Positions 59,761-64,000 of a DNA stretch of 64,000 bases are shown piece after piece. The number at the start of each line of letters is the position of its first letter. The first letter of the stretch is position 1. The stretch spans positions 18,925,326-18,989,325 of the forward strand of contig CP136069.1 in assembly GCA_032622095.1 (NCBI GenBank), in the 5' to 3' direction. Origin of the DNA: Siphonodentalium dalli. Its lineage: Eukaryota; Mollusca; Scaphopoda; Gadilida; Siphonodentaliidae. The notes below the pieces were generated by a model. It saw nothing but the letters and a program-made list of their open reading frames with translations, had not been told where the DNA came from and did no database searches. The position numbers were made by a program, and so were the translations under genes.

Positions 59761-59863
59761 ACAAGCTCTAAATAATCGACTCCTTAACCACAGCAAAATT
59801 AGGGGTAATTTTTCAGGATTTAGTCGGAAATATGGCTTGTTGCCATTCATCGGAAAGCTCTCA
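59761..59863. mobile_element. Family B MITE, left arm only, end decayed
   Basis: ACAAGCTCTAAATAATCGAC to GGAAAGCTCTCAA. The CAGTAATG start is lost. Confidence 0.78.
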
Positions 59864-59946
59864 ATTTAAAGTTCAACAGCAATGCCATTCATCCCAATGC
59901 ATAATCTATGGTAAATTGCTGCTATAAAAGGAAGATATTCAGACTA

Positions 59947-60127
59947 CAGTAATGCTCTAAGTAATAGACCTCTTAACCACAGCAGAATTACAGTATGGGT
60001 AACTTTTCAGGATTTAGTCGGGGAGAGCTTTCCGATGAATGGCAACAAGCCATATTTCCGACTAAATCCTGAAAAATTACCCATAATTCTGCTGTGGTTA
60101 AGGAGTCGATTATTTAGAGCATTACAT
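59947..60127. mobile_element. Family B MITE, left arm shortened
   Basis: TA|CAGTAATGCTCTAAGTAAT ... GAGCATTACATGTA. The left arm is cut at TTTAGTCGG and the right arm is complete. Confidence 0.87.
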
Positions 60128-60604
60128 GTAGTTCCTCTGGAATGTTCCGATAACACATACTATGTCCCCTAGGTTACCTAATAGCTTACACAGACTGCTT
60201 CAATCACTGGACACTTCCTTCACAAACTTTTAAATTAGTAATGAAAACAACAATGAGATAAATTTTTATCTTTAATAATAATACTTCATTACCCCTGTCA
60301 TATTGAGTCTGATTTGACAAACAACTTTTTTCCAAATTCAGCATTATTCAAGTATTATTTACTGATGAGTGATTGTATTCTTTGAATATCATGTTTTGGA
60401 GCACTTGATTGAGTAATGATTGATCTTATTAATCAGTGATAGCGAGACCTTCACGAAACTTCTAGACAAACTGTGTTTCATCAGCGCAACCTGTTTTTAG
60501 TTCACATTTTTGGTAACCCCCAGGTGAATAAATGGTCATTCGCCTCAAATTTGCAGGCATTGTTTATCAATGTTCACAGGATCAGAAACGATGCAAAGAA
60601 TCTA
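60128..60604. other. No gene or repeat recognised (intron)
   Basis: About 480 bp between a family B copy and a family C copy. AT-rich, no persistent frame. Confidence 0.5.
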
Positions 60605-60608
60605 TTAA

Positions 60609-60980
60609 CCCTTCCATGACTGGAACTTCCTGAAATTTTCCGAAAACCCTGTGCCAGTGCATTCTCTCATATACCTGTGCCAGTGCATTCTCTCATATAT
60701 GTGAGTCTCCCATAGGGGAGCCTCGCATATATAAAAGAATACATTGGCCTAACAATATTTACCTTAGTGTAAACAATATTTATTTGAACAAAAGAACAGA
60801 ACATCACATTGACAATTATACATATTGAGAAAATATTTACCTTGGCCTTGTAAGCAAGTGAATTTTCTTATATATGCAAGGCTCCCTATGGGAGACTAGC
60901 ATACATGTACATGTATACAAGAGAATGAATTGGCACAAGATCTTTAAAGATGCACCAGCACAGCTCCCATTATGAAGAGG
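60609..60980. mobile_element. TTAA-type MITE (family C), long form in the gene's intron
   Basis: Between TTAA at 60605-60608 and 60981-60984. CCCTTCCATGACTGGAAC start, CCCATTATGAAGAGG end, with several hairpin motifs and a short tandem copy of CTGTGCCAGTGCATTCTCTC. The Harbinger remnant starts 14 bp later. Confidence 0.82.
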
Positions 60981-60998
60981 TTAAATAGCATAGTCTAA

Positions 60999-61670
60999 AG
61001 CCGGTTACACATGGGCGCGGCGCGACCGACGCGGTTATCTAGCGAATAAACTTTTTGTATTCGCCGCGTGAGTGTGTCGCTTTCACATGGCAGCGGCAGA
61101 ATAATTATAAAGGCCCGAAGTATTGTGTTTCATAACATGATTTCTAGAGTGGAGGCAGTGTCTGATGACACACTTGTTATAATAGCGCTGGCATATTTGT
61201 ATCGACAACGGAAAAATAAGAGAAATAGAAGGTTTTGGGTACACCCAATTAATAAGAAGAGATACTTACATGGTGTATTTAATCATTTATACCGTGAACT
61301 CTATTCAGATGAGGACAAATTTATACAATACTTTAGAACGTCAAGGAACAGTTTGCACGGATACTTTTCTTCGTTGAAGATGATATAAAGAAAGAATACA
61401 GGGTGCGGATTTCCCTTAAATTTGAGGTAGTACTACATGACCCGATGACTATGTGTGGAATGCTTTGATCTGACAGAGATTCGTCGCGCGATCGCTCTGC
61501 AAAATGGCTCACGGTTCCATTGCAAATAATCGCGCCGCTCATTAAAAATGTCGCCGCGCGTAAATTGGCCGCGCCGCGCCAATGTGTAAGGTCCCGTGCT
61601 TCATGACTGCACAAACTCGATCGGCCGCGCCGCGCCGCATCGGTCGCGCCGCGCTCATGTGTAAGCGGCT
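60999..61670 (+). mobile_element. Harbinger-type DNA transposon remnant, 672 bp, inside the gene's intron
   Basis: The terminal inverted repeats are 36 bp with three mismatches. The left end starts AGCCGGTTACACATGGGCGC and the right end, reverse-complemented, starts AGCCGCTTACACATGAGCGC. Both flanks carry the trinucleotide TAA (60996-60998 and 61671-61673), the TWA target duplication typical of PIF/Harbinger elements. The interior is unusually GC- and CpG-rich, with repeated CGCGCCGCG blocks near the right end, in contrast to its AT-rich surroundings. It holds a decayed transposase N-terminus. At 672 bp it is far shorter than an autonomous element and must be moved in trans, if at all. Confidence 0.85.
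61068..61468 (+). pseudogene. Harbinger transposase (HARBI1-like) N-terminal fragment, frameshifted
   Basis: The frame opening at 61068 reads 106 residues. Residues 54-60 are RRFWVHP and residues 81-90 are DEDKFIQYFR, which match the N-terminal signature of Harbinger/HARBI1 transposases (an R-FWVHP motif, then a D-KF-QYFRMS-like motif). The frame stops at 61386-61388. A frame beginning near 61367, shifted by two bases, continues with FFVEDDIKKEYRVRISLKFE and stops at 61466-61468, which fits the next part of the family. The DDE catalytic domain is entirely missing, so the protein cannot be active. The first ~30 residues lie in terminal-repeat sequence and are probably not native coding. Confidence 0.8.
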
Positions 61671-61673
61671 TAA

Positions 61674-62785
61674 CGGCCACTACACCATTATTAAAAGAAT
61701 AGAATGAAATAATAAATAGATAGAATGACATGATTCTGTGAATTGTTTACCTTATGTATCTATCACACAAGTTTGATGTGACACGACGGGGCCTTATGAG
61801 AAAAGGACGGTTGAGTTGTAGCTTGCGGACCGACAAACAAGTGATAACAACTTTAGTTAACCAGTTCCACGGCATAGAGTTATTCTATGTTTATCCCACA
61901 TCCCGGAGAATGTAGCTTGGAGAATACTACAAGCAAATAGTGATGACATTTTTCGTTAGAGTTGACATCATGCATTGTCGAGAATGTTGTATTTCACAAA
62001 AATAAAAACATGCGCTTGCAATAAAATGATAATCCCTAAATCGCTAATTTCTATGAGAAGCTAGCAACAATTATTTTTATTGGCCAATATTTTGACAAAA
62101 GAAAATGTTGGGCCAATCACTGTAAACTTGAAGACAAGGGGATTGTTTTTGGCAATGACACATGGAGCCGTCACATATGAGAATAAATTCCATGCCTAGA
62201 TCGGTGAAAAAGGCCGACCATCGGCATAAACTTGTACAGGTATGCGCCCATGATCAGCATATATTTGCCAATGGTCAGTCTCCAAACCCCCTTTTTAATT
62301 TTTGATTTATTTGATTTTATTATTTATGTATATCATCATACTGAATAATAAGTTTGTCCACAATTGACCAAGAAAACACCATTCTCAGTTCACTAATGAC
62401 CAGAAATGCATATGTTTAGGTAGGGCAGGAGTGGGTTAATACAGAGGAAACTTAATCTCCTTGCCTTTATTCACCCTGTACATGTATGTGACCATCAGCA
62501 TCAGTGTAGTTACGCCAATTAGTTGCCCCAATGATCGACATAACTACGCTGAATGGTTGGCGTATATACGCAATCTAGGTATGGAATTTGTTTTTGTATG
62601 TGGTGGCTCCATGGTTCTGTACCCATACCCAAAACAGGTAAAAAAAATCCCTGAGAAAGGTATGATGACTGCAGGGACCACCAACAAATGGCGAGACATG
62701 GGAGATATATATTTAGCCAGAATAAGTTACTTCTTCTCTCTGTCCCTCCTGTCCTAAAACTTACTGGGTAGGCACATACGTTGTG
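61674..62785. other. No gene recognised (intron)
   Basis: About 1.1 kb of intron after the Harbinger remnant. Overlapping frames near 62461-62836 on both strands show no motif. No repeat family of this window is present. Confidence 0.45.
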
Positions 62786-62867
62786 AACCCTTCCATTAAT
62801 GATGCTTTCTGAAATTTTGCAAAAACCCTGTGCCAATGCATTCTCTTATATATGTGAGTCTCACACA
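62786..62867. mobile_element. TTAA-type MITE (family C), left end only
   Basis: ACCCTTCCATTAATGATGC, then CCCTGTGCCAATGCATTCTC. Truncated in the hairpin. Confidence 0.68.
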
Positions 62868-63025
62868 ATTTTTCTAACTGTTAACCAGGCATTCTCAAAC
62901 TCTGTTGTTATATTGACTCAGACTTGAACTTAGACCAGCGATCAAGTGATACTCTCAACTCAAGGGCATTTTAACATTGATATAAAACCCTGAGGACCAT
63001 AAGATTTTTAAGAGATAAAACAAAC

Positions 63026-63150
63026 CTCCTCAGATTTGAAGCAGTCAAGCACACCGACATCTTGATCGAGCACCATGTAGTAAGCGTGCCAGAGTGCAAG
63101 GGGTTGGTTTCCATCAGCAAATACTCGACGCTCCAAATTCTGGTCAATAT
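63026..63150 (-). CDS. Internal exon of an unidentified minus-strand gene (upstream of the two seen)
   Basis: On the minus strand a pyrimidine-rich acceptor (TTTATCTTTACAG) opens a 125-nt exon and a GAG|GTTTGT donor closes it. It carries two bases of a split codon and then 41 codons without a stop, ending in phase 0 with ...DCFKSEE. The reading includes VFADGNQPLALWHAYYMVLD. The DGNQPLALWHA stretch faintly resembles the start of an ankyrin-type repeat, but this is too weak to name a family. It joins in frame to the exon at 57753-57939. Unlike nearly everything else in the window it is not palindromic and I found no second copy. The product is not recognised. The 5' exons must lie beyond the right edge of the window; I saw none between here and 64000. 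Confidence 0.72.
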
Positions 63151-63268
63151 CTGTAAAGATAAAGGTGAGAATCAAGTGATGGCCAGAAATAACAACACAG
63201 ATAACACCAGATAGGCGTTGTCCACTGAGTGTGTATAATAAATACAGAACTCAACTTGTGTGTACTGA

Positions 63269-63525
63269 CAAGCCTGAGTTTAGTGTGCCTGTCATTTGCA
63301 GAATGAGGTCCCCAGAGAGTGAATTTAATGACGCTATCCCACACAGTGGGCTAGCATCACCAAATTAACCCTTTGGGGACCTCATTCTGCATGGCCTTAT
63401 CTTCTATGGGAGACATAGACTCAGATTGAAGTTCCCAAATGGTGAATATTGTGATGTACACCCATTCGGAACATCGATTATGCAATGTGTCGTCTGCCAA
63501 TTTGGAGATATAGAAAAACTAAACT
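63269..63525. mobile_element. Family A MITE, 3'-truncated
   Basis: CAAGCCTGAGTTTAGTGTGC, a first hairpin and the middle block to AACTAAACTAAC. The 3' hairpin is missing, and unrelated tandem sequence follows. Confidence 0.82.
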
Positions 63526-63639
63526 AACAAGGGGTACACATCTAAGATGCTACATGTATGTCGAGTTTATTGGCAGTCGAAAAAAACTTCTGCCAATAAC
63601 TTGGCAATAAGGCCCACTAGGCCCAAAAAGTCGAACAAA

Positions 63640-64000
63640 CCTGGTTTTCGAACTCGTCCGAGATATTGTTGCAAGAGACTTATATACCAAATATGGTTTG
63701 AATCAGTTAATATTTAATTGAGTTATCGCGCTAGCGGTGAAAAACTCGACTAAAAATAGACAAACTAAGGCCCATAACTCCGGGGAAAAAATTCGGACAA
63801 ACCTGGTTTTCGAACTCGTCCCGAAATATTGTTGCAAGAGACTCATATACCAAATATGGTTTGAATCAGTTAATATTTAATTGAGTTATCGCGCTAGTGG
63901 TGAAAAAATGCTAAAAATAGACAAACTAAGGCCCATAACTCCGGGGAAAAAATTTGGACAAACCTGGTTTTCAAACTCGTCTGAGATATTGTTGCAAGAG
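63640..64000 (+). repeat. Tandem repeat of about 160 bp, running off the window
   Basis: The block CAAACCTGGTTTTC(G/A)AACTC recurs near 63639, 63803 and 63960. Between copies are TTGTTGCAAGAGACTTATAT and GAGTTATCGCGCTAG(C/T)GG. Copies are close to identical, so this is probably the edge of a longer array. Confidence 0.9.

Noticed and set aside
440-63370. Recurrent short frames with peptides of the type RMRSPEGEFSDAI or SLNSPSGDLIL on both strands
   Set aside because: These come from the family A hairpin. Because it is palindromic and lacks stops in one frame, both strands read almost the same peptide. They follow MITE copies exactly, so they are not a protein family.
1-64000. tRNA or rRNA genes
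   Set aside because: Scanning by eye for cloverleaf-like pairs with GGTTCGA-type T-loops gave nothing convincing. A covariance-model search was not possible here.

Overview
This window looks like repeat-dense eukaryotic DNA from an animal genome, most likely a marine invertebrate and probably a bivalve-type mollusc. The reasons are: AT-rich sequence with almost no long reading frames; intron-type splice signals around the only convincing coding pieces; dozens of palindromic miniature transposons; an L2/V-SINE-type tail; and GACGG-rich interspersed repeats ending in GGTGAGCTAAAA, a style I associate with bivalve genomes (inference). There is no sign of a bacterial, organellar or viral genome, no operon and no CRISPR array.

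Layout. From 1 to 24.9 kb there is no recognisable host gene. The sequence is a mosaic of miniature elements: family A (CAAGCC...GGCTTG ends, hairpin-within-palindrome, 8-bp target duplications, hAT-like), family B (TA|CAGTAATG...CATTACTG|TA, nearly full palindromes, Tc1/mariner-like), and several TTAA|CCC families that look like piggyBac-type MITEs. It also holds unique foldbacks, diverged tandem duplications and a block of about 150-bp repeats at 6.7-7.5 kb. From 25,126 to 37,869 lies one uninterrupted minisatellite of about 344 copies of a 37-bp unit, 20% of the window. A short direct repeat flanks it on both sides.

From 38 to 49 kb the MITE mosaic resumes, with two short hAT-like elements carrying exact 8-bp target duplications (46.85 and 47.32 kb) and a SINE-like insert. 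From 49.3 to 54.0 kb there is a nest at least three levels deep: a family A MITE holds a 4.2-kb element, which holds a 3.1-kb element with about 300-bp near-identical terminal inverted repeats and an 8-bp target duplication, which holds a further foldback. From 54 to 64 kb the mosaic continues and contains the only host-gene evidence: two minus-strand exons (63,026-63,150 and 57,753-57,939) with compatible phase and good splice sites, 5.1 kb apart. The product is not recognised. Their intron contains a 672-bp Harbinger-type element with a decayed transposase fragment (60,999-61,670).

There is no gene pathway to reconstruct. The biology here is genome structure: satellite expansion, nested transposition, and many long perfect hairpins that would fold if transcribed.
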